64,000 nucleotides of DNA from CAWIMX01 sp963837345 (GCA_963837345.1 CAWIMX010000002.1:434001-498000), one strand, 5' to 3'; positions 10,151 to 20,482 are shown, counted from the stretch's first letter. Notes: a model not told the origin generated them from the letters alone. Numbers and translations are program-made.

Positions 10151-10930
10151 ATGGCTTCTCTGGCTCGCGCCGACCTCGAAACGCTTCTCCGCGCCCGGCA
10201 GCTCGATCGGACGCTCACGACCGCCCTTCCCGACACGCCTTCGCCGGCCGATCCCACGGTGCTGGCGTCCACGGGCATCGCGGCATTGGATGCCCGGTTG
10301 GGCGGGGGGCTGCCGCGCGGCCAGCTGTCCGACATCACCGGCCCGCGATCGTCGGGACGCGCGAGCCTCGCCGTGCGCCTGCTGGCTGCGGCGGCGGATC
10401 GGGGCGAGCTCGTGGCGCTGGTCGACGCGCTCGACATGTTCGATCCGGCGTCGGCCGCGGCGGCCGGTCTCGCGCTGGATCGGCTGCTCTGGGTGCGCGG
10501 GCATGTGGTGACGAGCCCGGGGTTGTGCCGCGACACGAATCAGCGCGCGCTCGAGCAGGCCATTCGCGCGCTCGCGCTCGTGCTCCAGGCAGGCAACTTC
10601 GGCCTGGTCGTGTTCGACGCGGCCGAGGCGCCGCCCGCGGCGCTCGGCCGGCTGCCGTTCACCACGTGGCTGCGCCTGCAGCGGCTCGTCGAAGGGAGTC
10701 AGACGGCCGTCGTGCTCGTGGGCGGCGCGCCGATGGCGCGAAGCGCCGCGGGGGTTTCGGTGAAGCTCGGCGGGGTCGGGGATCCGGGATTGGGGATTCG
10801 GACTCCTGCACGATTCGAGGGTCCGGTGTTTGATGGGCTCGAGATCGACGCCCGGATTGTCCAGGCGCGGGCCCGCGCGAACGACGAGGCTCCCATCGCG
10901 ATGGCGACGGCGGCGGTGCACTGTGCCTGA
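10151..10930 (+). CDS. imuA: ImuA, RecA-like mutasome protein
   Basis: A 259-residue RecA/SulA-like protein of the translesion-synthesis cassette. The central region LASTGIAALDARLGGGLPRGQLSD followed by ITGPRSSGRASLAVRLL is a degenerate Walker A site. QTAVVLVGGAPMARSAAG is the C-terminal strand region before a Gly-rich tail. ImuA works with ImuB and DnaE2 in damage-induced mutagenesis. The last eight bases overlap the imuB start at 10923. The segment near 10770-10805 contains GGGATT/GATTCGG units of a dispersed short repeat that adds low-complexity residues to the C-terminus. Confidence 0.85.
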   Translation: MASLARADLETLLRARQLDRTLTTALPDTPSPADPTVLASTGIAALDARLGGGLPRGQLSDITGPRSSGRASLAVRLLAAAADRGELVALVDALDMFDPASAAAAGLALDRLLWVRGHVVTSPGLCRDTNQRALEQAIRALALVLQAGNFGLVVFDAAEAPPAALGRLPFTTWLRLQRLVEGSQTAVVLVGGAPMARSAAGVSVKLGGVGDPGLGIRTPARFEGPVFDGLEIDARIVQARARANDEAPIAMATAAVHCA

Positions 10931-12399
10931 GTTGCCGCCGAATCCGGAATCCCGAATCCCGGCCCCCGTGTGGTTCGCGTGCCTCTACGCCCCGCAGGGG
11001 GCCGACGGCACGCTCGTCGACCTGGCCCGGGCGTTTTCGCCCCGATACGAGCGCCATGGCCATGATTTCGTGTCGCTCGACGTGAGCGGACTGGAACGGA
11101 TGTTCGGGGCGCCGCGCGCCATCGGCGACGCGATCCGCCACGAGGCGGCGGCCCGAGGGCTCGTGGTGCAGGTGGCCGTGGCCGGCACGCGGATGGCCGC
11201 TCTGCTGCTGGCGTTTGCGCGTCCAGGGCTGTCCGTCGTTCCGCCAGGCGCCGAAGCCGCGACGCTTGCCAGCCTGCCGATAAACGTGCTGTTAACTCTC
11301 ATGGCGCCGGGGTCCCACCCCCGGCGCGCACCGACGCCGACGCCTCGGCTCGGATCTCCAGGCCCTCGCCTCGGCGTGGCCGCAGGCGCTGACATGTTCA
11401 CCGCCTGGGGGCTCAAAACGCTCGGCGAGCTCGCCGCGCTTCCCCCGGCCGATCTGGCCGCGCGCCTCGGGAAGACGGGACGCCTCTGGCAGGCGATGGC
11501 GCGTGGCGACGATGTGCAGCCGCTCGTGCCGGAGGCGCTCGAGGAGCGGTTCGACGCCTCGATCGATCTCGAATGGCCCATCGAGGGGCTCGAGCCGCTG
11601 TCGTTCGTGCTCACGCGGCTGCTCGAGCCGTTGACGACGCGGCTCGAGCGACGCGATCGGGCGGTGGCGGTGCTGCACGTGCGTCTCGATCTGGTGGCGG
11701 CTCCGTCGAGCGGTCTGGAGCAGGACGTGGTGGTGCGCAGCCTGCAGTTGCCGATGCCGGTGCGCGACGTGCGGACGCTGCGCACGCTCGTGCTGCTCGA
11801 TCTCGAGTCGCGGCCGCTCGCGGCGCCCATCGAAGGCGTCGCCCTCACCGTGGATCCGACGCCGGGGAAAGTGCTGCAGCACGCGTTGTTCGAGCGCGCG
11901 CATCCGACGCCCGAGCAGATCTCGACGCTCCTGGCGCGGCTGGGCGCGCTGATGGGGCAGGACCGCCTCGGGGCGCCCGCCACGGTCGACACCGACCGCC
12001 CCGGCGCCTTCACCATGAAGAAGTTTGCGCCTGCGGCCATGCGAGCCCGCGGACCTGCCGATCCGGGGGCGAGCATCGGCGTCAGTTCGCGCCGGGGGGT
12101 CCCCTCCGTGATTCGCCGCTGCCGTCGTCCGGTGCCGGCGCGTGTGATGCTGGCCGACGACCGTCCCGTGCGTGTCACCACGGATCGGCAGGGCTTCGCC
12201 GGCGGCGCCGTGCGGCAGGCGGCCGGTCCCTGGCGCGCGTCGGGGGACTGGTGGGCAGGTGGAGCAGGGCGGGCAGGAGCAGACGCGGGAGAGTACAGAC
12301 CGCATCGAGTGGGATGTCGCGCTCGCCGATGGCGGCGTGTATCGCGTTTTCCAGGATCGGACGACGGGCCGGTGGTTTATCGAGGGGCTGATGGATTGA
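10923..12399 (+). CDS. imuB: ImuB, inactive Y-family polymerase homologue, one frameshift
   Basis: About 490 residues once a frame change between 12245 and 12300 is bridged. The core is Y-family-like: VWFACLYAPQGADG, FSPRYERHGHDFVSLDVSGL and a little-finger region (PLSFVLTRLLEPLTTRLERR), but the acidic catalytic residues of active Y polymerases are not evident, as expected for ImuB. The C-terminus in the second frame (DGGVYRVFQDRTTGRWFIEG) is the conserved ImuB tail that contacts partner proteins. Start is probably GTG 10923, overlapping imuA by 8 nt. The first residues are encoded by a GAATCCC-type repeat. ImuB bridges the beta clamp and DnaE2. Confidence 0.82.
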
Positions 12400-12462
12400 A
12401 GCACGACGAGCACCTAGCGCTCACGCACCCAGCACCCAGCACCCGGACCCGAATCCCGAATC

Positions 12463-15400
12463 GTGGCCTATATCGAATTGCACACCGCCTCGGCGTTCAG
12501 CTTCCTGCAGGGGGCGTCGCTGCCCGAGACGATCGTCGATCGTGCCGCCGAGCTCGGCTATCCCGCGCTCGCGCTGCTCGATCGCGACGGCGTCTATGGC
12601 GCGCCGCGGTTCTACAAGGCCGCGCGGGCCGCCGGCATCCGACCGATCGTCGGCGCGGAGCTGACGATTGGGGCGGCTCGCGCCGGCGGGGCATCGGCCG
12701 TGGCCGACCCCCACTCGGTTCTGCCCGTCCTGTGCGAATCCCAGGAGGGGTATCGCAATCTTTGCCGGCTGATCACGCGCATGAAGCTGGGGGCGCCGAA
12801 AGGCGAGGGCGCGCTCGCGCTCGAGGATCTGGACGGCGCCACCGGCGGGCTCGTGGCGCTCGTGGGGCGCGCGGCGCTCGACGGCCGCCGCTACGGCGTC
12901 GGCGGACTGGCCGACGCGCTCGTCGGCCTGTTCGGCCGCGATCGGGTGTACGTCGAGCTGCAGCGCCACGCGCGGCGCGACGAGGCCTTCGACAACCGCG
13001 CGCTCCAGGATCTGGCCTCGGCGTTCCGCCTGCCGATCGTGGCCACCGGCGGCGTGCGCTTCGCGGATCCGTCGGCGCGTCCGCTCTTCGACGTGCTCAC
13101 CTGCATCCACCATCACACCGATCTCGTGCACGCCGGCCGGCGGCTGGCGCCGAATGCGGAGCGCTATCTGAAAGCGCCCGCCGAGATGGCGGCGCTCTTC
13201 GCGGATCTGCCGGACGCGGTGGCGCGGACGCGCGAGCTGGCCGATCGCCTCGTCTTCACGATGGCGGACCTCGGCTACCGCTTTCCCGACTATCCGGTGC
13301 CGGCGGGCGAGACGCAGGCCTCGTTTCTCCGGAAGATTGCCGAGGTGGGCGCGCGCGAGCGCTACCGGCCGTATCACGATCGCGCGCGCGCGCAGATTGC
13401 GCGGGAGCTCGATCTGATCGAGAAGCTCGAGCTGGCCGGCTATTTCCTGATCGTCTGGGATCTCGTGAACTTCTGCCGGCGGCAGAACATCCTCGTGCAG
13501 GGGCGCGGCTCGGCGGCCAACAGCGCCGTGTGCTACAGCCTCGGCATCACGGCCGTGGATCCGGTGGGCATGGACCTGCTGTTCGAGCGCTTCCTCTCCG
13601 AGGAGCGCGGGGAATGGCCCGACATCGACCTCGATCTGCCGAGCGGCGATCGGCGCGAGCGCGTCATCCAGTACAGTGTACGAAAAGTATGGACGGCTCG
13701 GCGCGGCCATGACGGCCAACGTCATCACCTACCGCGGGCGCAGTGCGGCGCGCGAGGTGGGGAAGGTGCTCGGCTTCGACCCCGCGCAGATCGATCGGCT
13801 CGCCAAGGTGATGAACCGCTTCGAGTTCATCGATCCGGAGGATACCCTGCCGCGGCAGCTGGCGGCGATCGGCCTCGACGTGCAGTCGGATCGCGTGGCG
13901 CTGTTCGCGCGGCTGTGGCGCGAGATGCAGGATCTGCCGCGCCACCTCGGCCAGCACTCGGGCGGCATGGTGGTCTGCCAGGGCCGGCTCGACGCCTGCG
14001 TCCCGCTCGAGCCCGCCACCATGCCCGGCCGCGTCGTCGTCCAGTGGGACAAGGACGACTGCGCCGACATGGGCATCGTGAAGGTGGATCTGCTGGGCCT
14101 CGGCATGATGGCGGTCCTGCAGGATGCGTTCGAATTGATCAACCGAGGCGCGCCTGCGGGCGGCGCGAGCATCGCGCGCGACGCGGGCGGGGCCCCGCAA
14201 GCGAAAGAAATGATGGCGGTCCTGCAGGATGCGATCGATCTGGCCGCCCTGCCGCCGAACGATCCGGCGGTGTACCGGCTTCTCCAGGAGGCGGATACCG
14301 TGGGCGTGTTCCAGGTGGAGTCGCGCGCGCAGATGGCGACGCTGCCGCGCTTGAAGCCCGCCGTGTTCTACGACCTCGTCGTGGAGGTGGCGATCATCCG
14401 GCCGGGGCCGATCGTGGGGCAGATGGTGCATCCGTATCTGAATCGCCGCGCCGGGCCGCGAGCCGGTGCGCTATCCGCATCCCTCGCTCGAGCCGATCCT
14501 GGCGCGCACGCTCGGCGTGCCGCTCTTCCAGGAGCAGCTGCTGCGGATCGCGATGGTGGCGGCCGGCTTCACCGGCGGGCAGGCCGAGGCGCTCCGGCGC
14601 GCGTTCGGGTTCAAGCGATCCGAGCGGCGGATGCAGGCGATCGAAGGCGAGCTGCGCGAGGGCATGGCGCGCAAGGGCATCACCGGCGCGGCCGCCGATG
14701 AGATCGTCGCCTCGATCACCTCGTTCGCGCTCTACGGCTTTCCCGAATCGCACGCGGCGAGCTTCGCGCTGCTCGCCTACGCCAGCGCGTATCTGAAGGT
14801 GCACTATCCGTCGGCGTTCTACACGGCGCTCCTCAACAACCAGCCGATGGGGTTCTACCATCCGTCCACGCTCGTCAAGGACGCGCAGCGCCGCGGCGTG
14901 CGCTTCCAGCCGATCGACGTGCAGCGCTCGATGTGGGACTGCACGGTGGAAGCCGACGGCGCCATTCGCCTGGGGCTGCGGTACGTGAACGGGCTCCGCC
15001 AGGAGGCAGGGAGGCGCATCGAGCAGGGAATGGGGATTGGCGAATCCCCGACTCCCTGCCGCAGTGCCCCAAGTGCGGCTGCGACGATCCGTCGATGATC
15101 GAAATCTCGGGCGGCCACCTGTTTTGCAACGTCTGCTCGCACAACTGGATCGATCCGTTCACGGAGCGGACCGGCGCGGGTCGCACGATCGGGAGCGTGC
15201 GCGACGACAGCGAGCGGGGGAAGAGCGCCGCGAGAACTGACAAAAAATTCGCCTCGCTCGACGATCTCGTGGCCCGCACGGGCCTGCGGCGCGACGAGCT
15301 GGTGACACTCGCAGACATCGGCGCACTGAACGCGTTCGGCTACGATCGTCGATCGGCGCTCTGGCAGGCCGAGCGCGCCGTTCGCCCCTCGGGCGAACTG

Positions 15401-15928
15401 TTCAGCGTGACGGATGACTGGCCCGATCGCCGCATGGCCGCGGATCCTCCGCATTCCGCATCCCGCATCCCGCATCCCGTCGACGAGGAGGCGGAGTGCC
15501 CGCTCCGGCCCATGAAAGAGGCTGAACGCCTCTCGGCCGACTATGCGGGCACGGGCCTGTCGATCGGCCGGCATCCGATGGCGCTCCGGCGCGAGGAGCT
15601 GGCCATGCGCGGCGTGCTGCGCGCGTCGGATCTGAAGGCGACGCGATCGGGACGCCGCGTGCGCGTGGCCGGCATGGTCATCACCCGCCAGCGCCCGGGC
15701 ACCGCTAAGGGATTCGTGTTCGTGACACTCGAAGACGAAACCGGCGTGGCCAACATCATCGTGCGGCCCGATCTGTTCGCGCGCGATCGGCTGGTGATCG
15801 TCGACGAGCCGTTCCTGATCGTGGACGGCGTGCTTCAGAATCAGGACGGCGTCACCTCGGTCAGGGCCGAGCAGGTGCGCGGTCTGCCGGGACCGCCCGT
15901 GTCGTTCGATGCCCACGACTTCTACTGA
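12463..15928 (+). CDS. dnaE2: Error-prone DNA polymerase DnaE2, with three frame changes and an inserted zinc-ribbon segment
   Basis: C-family polymerase of the mutasome, about 1,150 residues when frames are joined. Domains: PHP (YIELHTASAFSFLQGASLPE), polymerase palm with the catalytic WPDIDLDLPSGDR motif, thumb and fingers (LPRHLGQHSGGMVVCQGRL; VGVFQVESRAQMATLPRLKP; YGFPESHAASFALLAYASAY), helix-hairpin-helix (LRRDELVTLADIGALNAFG) and a C-terminal OB fold (RVAGMVITRQRPGTAKGF). One-base insertions explain breaks at ~13672 and ~14450; the break at ~15040 needs two extra bases or one lost. Unusual parts are a duplicated 24-bp stretch (14105/14210) and about 65 extra residues at 15040-15240 containing CPKCG...CNVC. 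Start is GTG 12463. Confidence 0.88.
14105..14233 (+). repeat. 24-bp perfect direct repeat inside dnaE2, 105-bp period
   Basis: Positions 14105-14128 and 14210-14233 are identical over 24 bp, both encoding MMAVLQDA. The offset of 105 bp is exactly 35 codons, so the reading frame is kept. In related DnaE2 proteins, as I recall them, this segment occurs once before the ADSVGVFQVES region. The intervening stretch is Ala/Gly/Arg-rich, suggesting an in-frame duplication followed by divergence. Confidence 0.75.
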
Positions 15929-15984
15929 ATCACACCGCCGCATCGCGTATACTTTTGAGAATTTCTGTTCACGAGGAGGCCTTG

Positions 15985-18331
15985 GTGATCGCTACGTACG
16001 CTGTCGCTCTGCTCATCGGTGGAACGAGTGCGGCCCTTCCGTCGCCGCCGGCCGCCAGCCCCGTGGCTGCCGCGCAGGCCGACGATCGGAGTGTCCAGGT
16101 GCTGGTCGTCGATCCGCAGGGGCTGCCCGTGCCCGGCGCGGAACTGACGCTCAGCGCGCGGCAGGGTTCGACGACGCGCACCGCCGAGAGCCGCGAGGCC
16201 GACATCCGCATCGATCGCCTGCCGCCCGGCGCCTACACGCTGCGCGTCGAAGCCTCGGGCTTCGCGTCGCAAACCGTGGACGTCGATCTCACGAGCGCCT
16301 CGCCGGTCGCCATTACCGTGCGCCTCGTGCCGGCCGGCCTCCGCGAAGATCTCGTCGTCACGCCCACGCGCACCGACGAGCGCCTCGGCCAGGTGCCCGC
16401 CAGCGTCAACGTGGTCACCGCCAGAGGAGATCCAGGCGTCGCCGGCCGTGGTGGCCGACGATGTGCTGCGGCAGGTGCCGACCTTCAGCCTGTTCCGCCG
16501 CTCGAGCAGCCTCGCCTCGCATCCGACGTCGCAGGGCGTCTCGCTCCGCGGCATCGGCCCGAGCGGCGTGAGCCGCACGCTCGTGATGCTCGACAGCGTG
16601 CCGTTCAACGATCCGTTCGGCGGGTGGGTGTACTGGACCCGCGTGCCGCTCATGGACGTCACGCGCATCGAGGTGCAGGACGACACGAATTCAGCCGTCT
16701 GGGGCAACTACGCCATGGGCGGCGTCATCAACATCGTCACGGCCCCGGCCACGACCCGGACCATCGAGATCAAGCCGCAGTACGGCAACCGGAACAGCCC
16801 GAAGGTCGATGTCTTCGCGAGCGATCGCCTGAACGACGACTGGGGCGGCCTCTTCGAAGGCAGCTTCTTCGACACCGAGGGCTACCCGGTGGTTGCGCCC
16901 GACGAAGCAGGCGCGATCGACATTCCGGCGACCGTCTCCTACAAGAATCTCACCGGCAAGGTCGACTACACGCCGAGCGGTCAGATGAACGCCTTCCTGC
17001 GCGCCGGCTACTTCTCGGAGAACCGCGGGAACGGCAAGGTGCAGGAAGTCAACGATACGCGGACGAAATTCCTCAACGGCGGCGTTCACTACCGCCTGGC
17101 CGACGGCAGCGACTTGCAGGGCCGGCTGCTGTTCACCACCCAGGAGTTCCACGCGACGTTTCTGGCGGTGCCCGTCACCGTGCCGCCCCGCAACAGCGTG
17201 CGGCTCACGCTCGAGCAGCGCGTGCCCACGAAGAACGTCGGCGGTATGGTCCAGTGGTCGAAGATCGTGCCCGGCGACCACCTGCTCTCGGCCGGCGCCG
17301 ATTGGAACTGGGTGGACGGCGACAGCAACGAGGACGTGTACGGCAACCCGAACCTGACGACGCCGACGACGCTGCGCGTGTCGGGCGGCACGCAGCGGAG
17401 CGCCGGCGCCTTCATCCAGGATCTGTTCCCGGTCACCGATCAGCTGCGGGTCACGCTGAGCGCCCGCCTCGATCACTGGAGCAACTACTCGGGCCACAAC
17501 CTCGAGACCTCAGTCGCCACCGGGCTGCCGGGGGCGGGCGACGTGCCGACGCTGCCCGACCGCAGCGACACGGTGTTCAACCCGCGAATGGCCGCGCTCT
17601 ACCGCGTCACCGACCGCGTCAGTGCGTGGGGCTCGGTCGCGTGGGGCTATCGCGCGCCCACGCTGAACGAGTTGTACCGGCAGTTCCGCGTCGGAACCGT
17701 GCTCACGCTGGCCAACTCCGATCTCGGCCCCGAAAAGCTCGTCGGCGGCGAGTTCGGCGTGAACATCGCCCCGCGAGACGACGTGACGGTGCGGACCACG
17801 TGGTTCAGCAACCGCTTCAAGGATCCCGTGTCGAACGTCACGATTTCGAGCACGCCGGCGCTCATCACCCGCGAGCGCCAGAACCTCGGCCGCACCGAGA
17901 TCTGGGGCATTCAGACCGACGTCGAGGTGCGTCCGCGCCCCGACTGGCGCGTGTCGGCGGCGTACGTCTACGACCACGCCACCGTCGACCAGAATCCGAG
18001 CGATCCGACGCTCGTCGGCAACCTGCTGCCACAGGTTCCGAGGAACCGCGGATCGATTCAGGTGATGTACATCAACCCCAGCCTGGCGACGATTGCCGTG
18101 TCCACGCAGTTCTCCGGCGCGCAGTTCGACGACGACCAGAACCTGTTCGAGCTGCCGGCCTACGGCGTGGTGGACGTGCAGGTGTCGCGGGCCGTGAACA
18201 GCCAGCTGGATGTGTTCGCCGGCGCCCAGAACCTGTTCAACAAGGAGTTCGAGGTCGGATCGAATCCGACGACGATCGGCAATCCACGGTTGGTGAACGT
18301 CGGCGTCCGGCTGCGCTGGAACGGGCGGTAG
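15985..18331 (+). CDS. TonB-dependent receptor (BtuB/CirA type) with carboxypeptidase regulatory-like domain, one frameshift
   Basis: About 780 residues after correcting one extra base near 16423. A signal peptide (VIATYAVALLIGGTSAAL...) is followed by a CarboxypepD_reg fold (VQVLVVDPQGLPVPGAELTL), a TonB-box-like DLVVTPTRTDERLGQVPAS and a plug (VSLRGIGPSGVSRTLVMLD; NYAMGGVINIVT). The 22-strand barrel has RAPTLNELYRQFRVG and AGAQNLFNKEFEVG. It ends in VGVRLRWNGR rather than a terminal Phe. It probably imports a metal chelate or cobalamin-like ligand (inference from architecture). The start is GTG 15985 because GAGGAGG sits 5 nt upstream. A TATACT hexamer at 15948-15953 may be its -10. Confidence 0.85.
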
Positions 18332-18351
18332 TCGTCGGCGGCCGGCTGCGG

Positions 18352-19371
18352 TCAGTCGGGAATCGGGCTGGGGACGGGCGGCTTGCGCCCGTCCACGTCC
18401 ACGCCGCTCGAACGCAGGCGGCGCATCGTGTCGCCGATCCGCGCGGACGCGGTGAAGAGCGTGCCCACGGGCACGAAGCCCCAGAGCTTGTGGCGGGCCA
18501 CGGCGGCGAGGCCGGCCGAGGCGATGCAGCCGCAATTGGCGCAGTCGGGCGCGCCGCCGAACTGGCAGGGCGTGATGCGCGTCGTGAGGTCGGCCGAGAC
18601 GCTCGTGGTGGTGCGCGCGAAGATGCACTCGTCGGGCGATTCCGGCGGTTCGACGTACACCTCGAGCATCCCCTTGAACATCTGCAGCTTCGGATACCGC
18701 TGCCGCAGCACCATCAGGTCGGCCACCACGTGCTGGCGATCCTCGGGGCGGAGCCGCTCGTCGGAGACCTCGCCGATCTGGGGCGTGTAGAGGCTCATCC
18801 AGATCTTCTCGGTGGCCGCCTGATCCGACCAGAAGCGCACGAATTCCTCGAGATAGCCGGGGCGGTTCACCTGCTGCCGCGTCACGGTGCAGTGCACCGT
18901 GACCTTGTGGCCGGCGATGTGCTTCAGGATGCGATCGTAGGTGGCCGGCGTGCGGCGGACGTCGTGCTCGGGCTGAAGGCCGTCGATCGAGACCACGATG
19001 ACGAGCCGCTTGATCGTGCGGAACTCCGCCGGGATCTCGCGCACGGCGCTCGTGACGAGCTGCGTATAGATCCCCCGGGCCGACAGCTTCGGCAGCAGCT
19101 CCTGCAGCTCGCGGTAGCGGACGAGCGGTTCACCCCCGACGATCGAGACGTGCAGCGGCCGATGGCGATCGACGAGCGCCATGACGCCGTCCACGAGCGC
19201 CTGGCCCTTGAAGTCGCGGACTTCGCGGAGCGTGAGCTCCCCGCCGAGGTGATCGTCGCCGTACGCGTAGCAGCCGGGGCAGCGCAGCGGACACTCGCGC
19301 GTGATTTCGATCGAGAGTGCCGGCGTGTGGCCGGCGAGGATGCGGCCCCAGGCCGAGAAGATGGCTTCCAT
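18352..19371 (-). CDS. Radical SAM protein with SPASM-like C-terminal cysteines
   Basis: A 339-residue protein. The radical SAM cluster motif is EITRECPLRCPGCYAY at about residues 22-37 (CX3CX2C), followed by VSIVGGEPLVRY, a GGE-type SAM contact. Later segments LVIVVSIDGLQPEHD and VHCTVTRQQVNRPGY fit the TIM-barrel core. A C-terminal Cys group (ITPCQFGGAPDCANCGCIAS) probably binds a second Fe-S cluster. The enzyme family includes peptide-modifying and cofactor-maturing enzymes; no precursor peptide is seen beside it, so the substrate is open. It converges on the TonB receptor with 20 nt between stops. The tail includes a GAATC-type short repeat. Confidence 0.85.
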   Translation of the reverse strand: MEAIFSAWGRILAGHTPALSIEITRECPLRCPGCYAYGDDHLGGELTLREVRDFKGQALVDGVMALVDRHRPLHVSIVGGEPLVRYRELQELLPKLSARGIYTQLVTSAVREIPAEFRTIKRLVIVVSIDGLQPEHDVRRTPATYDRILKHIAGHKVTVHCTVTRQQVNRPGYLEEFVRFWSDQAATEKIWMSLYTPQIGEVSDERLRPEDRQHVVADLMVLRQRYPKLQMFKGMLEVYVEPPESPDECIFARTTTSVSADLTTRITPCQFGGAPDCANCGCIASAGLAAVARHKLWGFVPVGTLFTASARIGDTMRRLRSSGVDVDGRKPPVPSPIPD

Positions 19372-19404
19372 CGGCTCACTATAGCAGTCCGTACGGCGCG
19401 GCGC

Positions 19405-19410
19405 TATCCT
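19405..19410 (+). promoter_or_regulatory. -10-like hexamer TATCCT before the SET-domain gene
   Basis: TATCCT ends 11 nt upstream of the ATG at 19422, leaving room for a leader of about five bases. It is part of the recurring near-leaderless pattern. No -35 box is recognisable. Confidence 0.35.
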
Positions 19411-19421
19411 AAGGGCCCCAT

Positions 19422-19814
19422 ATGATTGAGAGACGGCGTTCGAGCATTCACCGCTGGGGCGTTTTTGCCACGCGGCCGATCACGAAGAACACACGCATCA
19501 TCGACTACGCGGGTCAGAAGATTTCGAACCGGGAAAGCCTGAAGCGCGAGCGGCGCTACATCAAGACGGGACACATCTGGTGCTTCGCGCTCACGCAGCG
19601 CACGGTCGTCGACGCGGCCGTGGGCGGCAACATCGCCCGGTTCATCAATCATTCGTGCAACCCGAACTGTTATGTGCACATCACCGACGGCGTGATCTGG
19701 ATCCGCGCCGCGAAGAACATCCGGAAGGGCGAGGAGCTGACCTACCACTACAACACGAACGGCGAAGGGCTCATCCCCTGCCGGTGCCACAAGGGCTGCC
19801 AGACCCTGCTATGA
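19422..19814 (+). CDS. SET-domain protein-lysine methyltransferase
   Basis: A compact 130-residue SET domain with almost nothing else. Motifs: SIHRWGVFATRPI (SAM-binding start), RFINHSCNPNC at ~82-92 (catalytic-pocket knot), KGEELTYHYN (~110) and a post-SET zinc-type cluster CRCHKGC near the C-terminus. These are the conserved SET elements, so it should transfer methyl groups from SAM to protein lysines. The bacterial target is unknown. Its TGA overlaps the ATG of the next gene (ATGA at 19811-19814), so it is translationally coupled to the hydrolase. It is divergent from the radical SAM gene. Confidence 0.92.
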   Translation: MIERRRSSIHRWGVFATRPITKNTRIIDYAGQKISNRESLKRERRYIKTGHIWCFALTQRTVVDAAVGGNIARFINHSCNPNCYVHITDGVIWIRAAKNIRKGEELTYHYNTNGEGLIPCRCHKGCQTLL

Positions 19815-20482
19815 GCGGGAGCCGCCGCAGCCCGGCCGCGCCCGTCTCGCGCGTGCTCTACCTGCACGGCTTCGCGTCGTCGCCGGCGTCGACCAAAGCG
19901 ACGTTCATCGGGTCGCGGCTCGTCGAGCGCGGGGTGGCGTTCCGGTGTCCGGACCTGAATCAGCCCGCGTTCGCGACGCTGACGATGACGCGAATGCTGG
20001 CCGACGTCGACCGGGCGCTCGACGTGCGGGCGGGACCGACGGCGATCGTCGGCTCCAGCCTCGGCGGGGCGCTGGGCGTGCTCGCGGCGGCGCGATGGCC
20101 GGATCGCATCGACCGTCTCGTGCTGCTGGCGCCGGCGGTGATGTTTCCCCGGCCGGGCCACCATCTGCTGCCCCCCGAGCGGCTGGAGGCGTGGCGGCGG
20201 GAGGGGTCGCTCGCCTTTTTTCACTACGCGGCGGGCGAGGAGCGACCGCTCGACTACGGGTTCTACGAGGACTCGCTGAAGTACGATGTGTCGGGCGCCA
20301 GTTTCGGGCAGCCGTGCCTGACCTTTCAGGGCACCCGCGACGCGTCGGTCGAGCCGGCCGGCGTCGAGGCGTTCTGCCGGGCGCGCGCGAACGTCTCCCT
20401 CGTCCTCGTCGACGACGACCACCAGCTGGGAGCGAGCCTTCCGCGGATCTGGGAAGGCACCGCATCGTTCTTCGGCGTCTAG
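19811..20482 (+). CDS. Alpha/beta-fold hydrolase of the YqiA/YcfP type
   Basis: A 223-residue hydrolase. RVLYLHGFASSPASTKATFIG near residue 13 is typical of YqiA-like esterases. The nucleophile elbow is IVGSSLGGALGVLAA (~78), and DASVEP with DDHQLG toward the C-terminus supply likely acid and histidine residues. The substrate is not known. It starts at ATG 19811 overlapping the SET gene. The stop codon TAG (20480-20482) contains the TA dinucleotide used by the downstream IS630 element. The last codons (TCGTTCTTCGGCGTC) recur as the end of every unit in the tandem array beyond the IS. Confidence 0.85.
   Translation: MSGSRRSPAAPVSRVLYLHGFASSPASTKATFIGSRLVERGVAFRCPDLNQPAFATLTMTRMLADVDRALDVRAGPTAIVGSSLGGALGVLAAARWPDRIDRLVLLAPAVMFPRPGHHLLPPERLEAWRREGSLAFFHYAAGEERPLDYGFYEDSLKYDVSGASFGQPCLTFQGTRDASVEPAGVEAFCRARANVSLVLVDDDHQLGASLPRIWEGTASFFGV

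Noticed and set aside
13670..16430. Programmed ribosomal frameshifting in dnaE2 and the second TonB receptor
   Set aside because: The breaks show no slippery heptamer or downstream structure. Simple one-base insertions explain them and similar breaks occur in unrelated genes.
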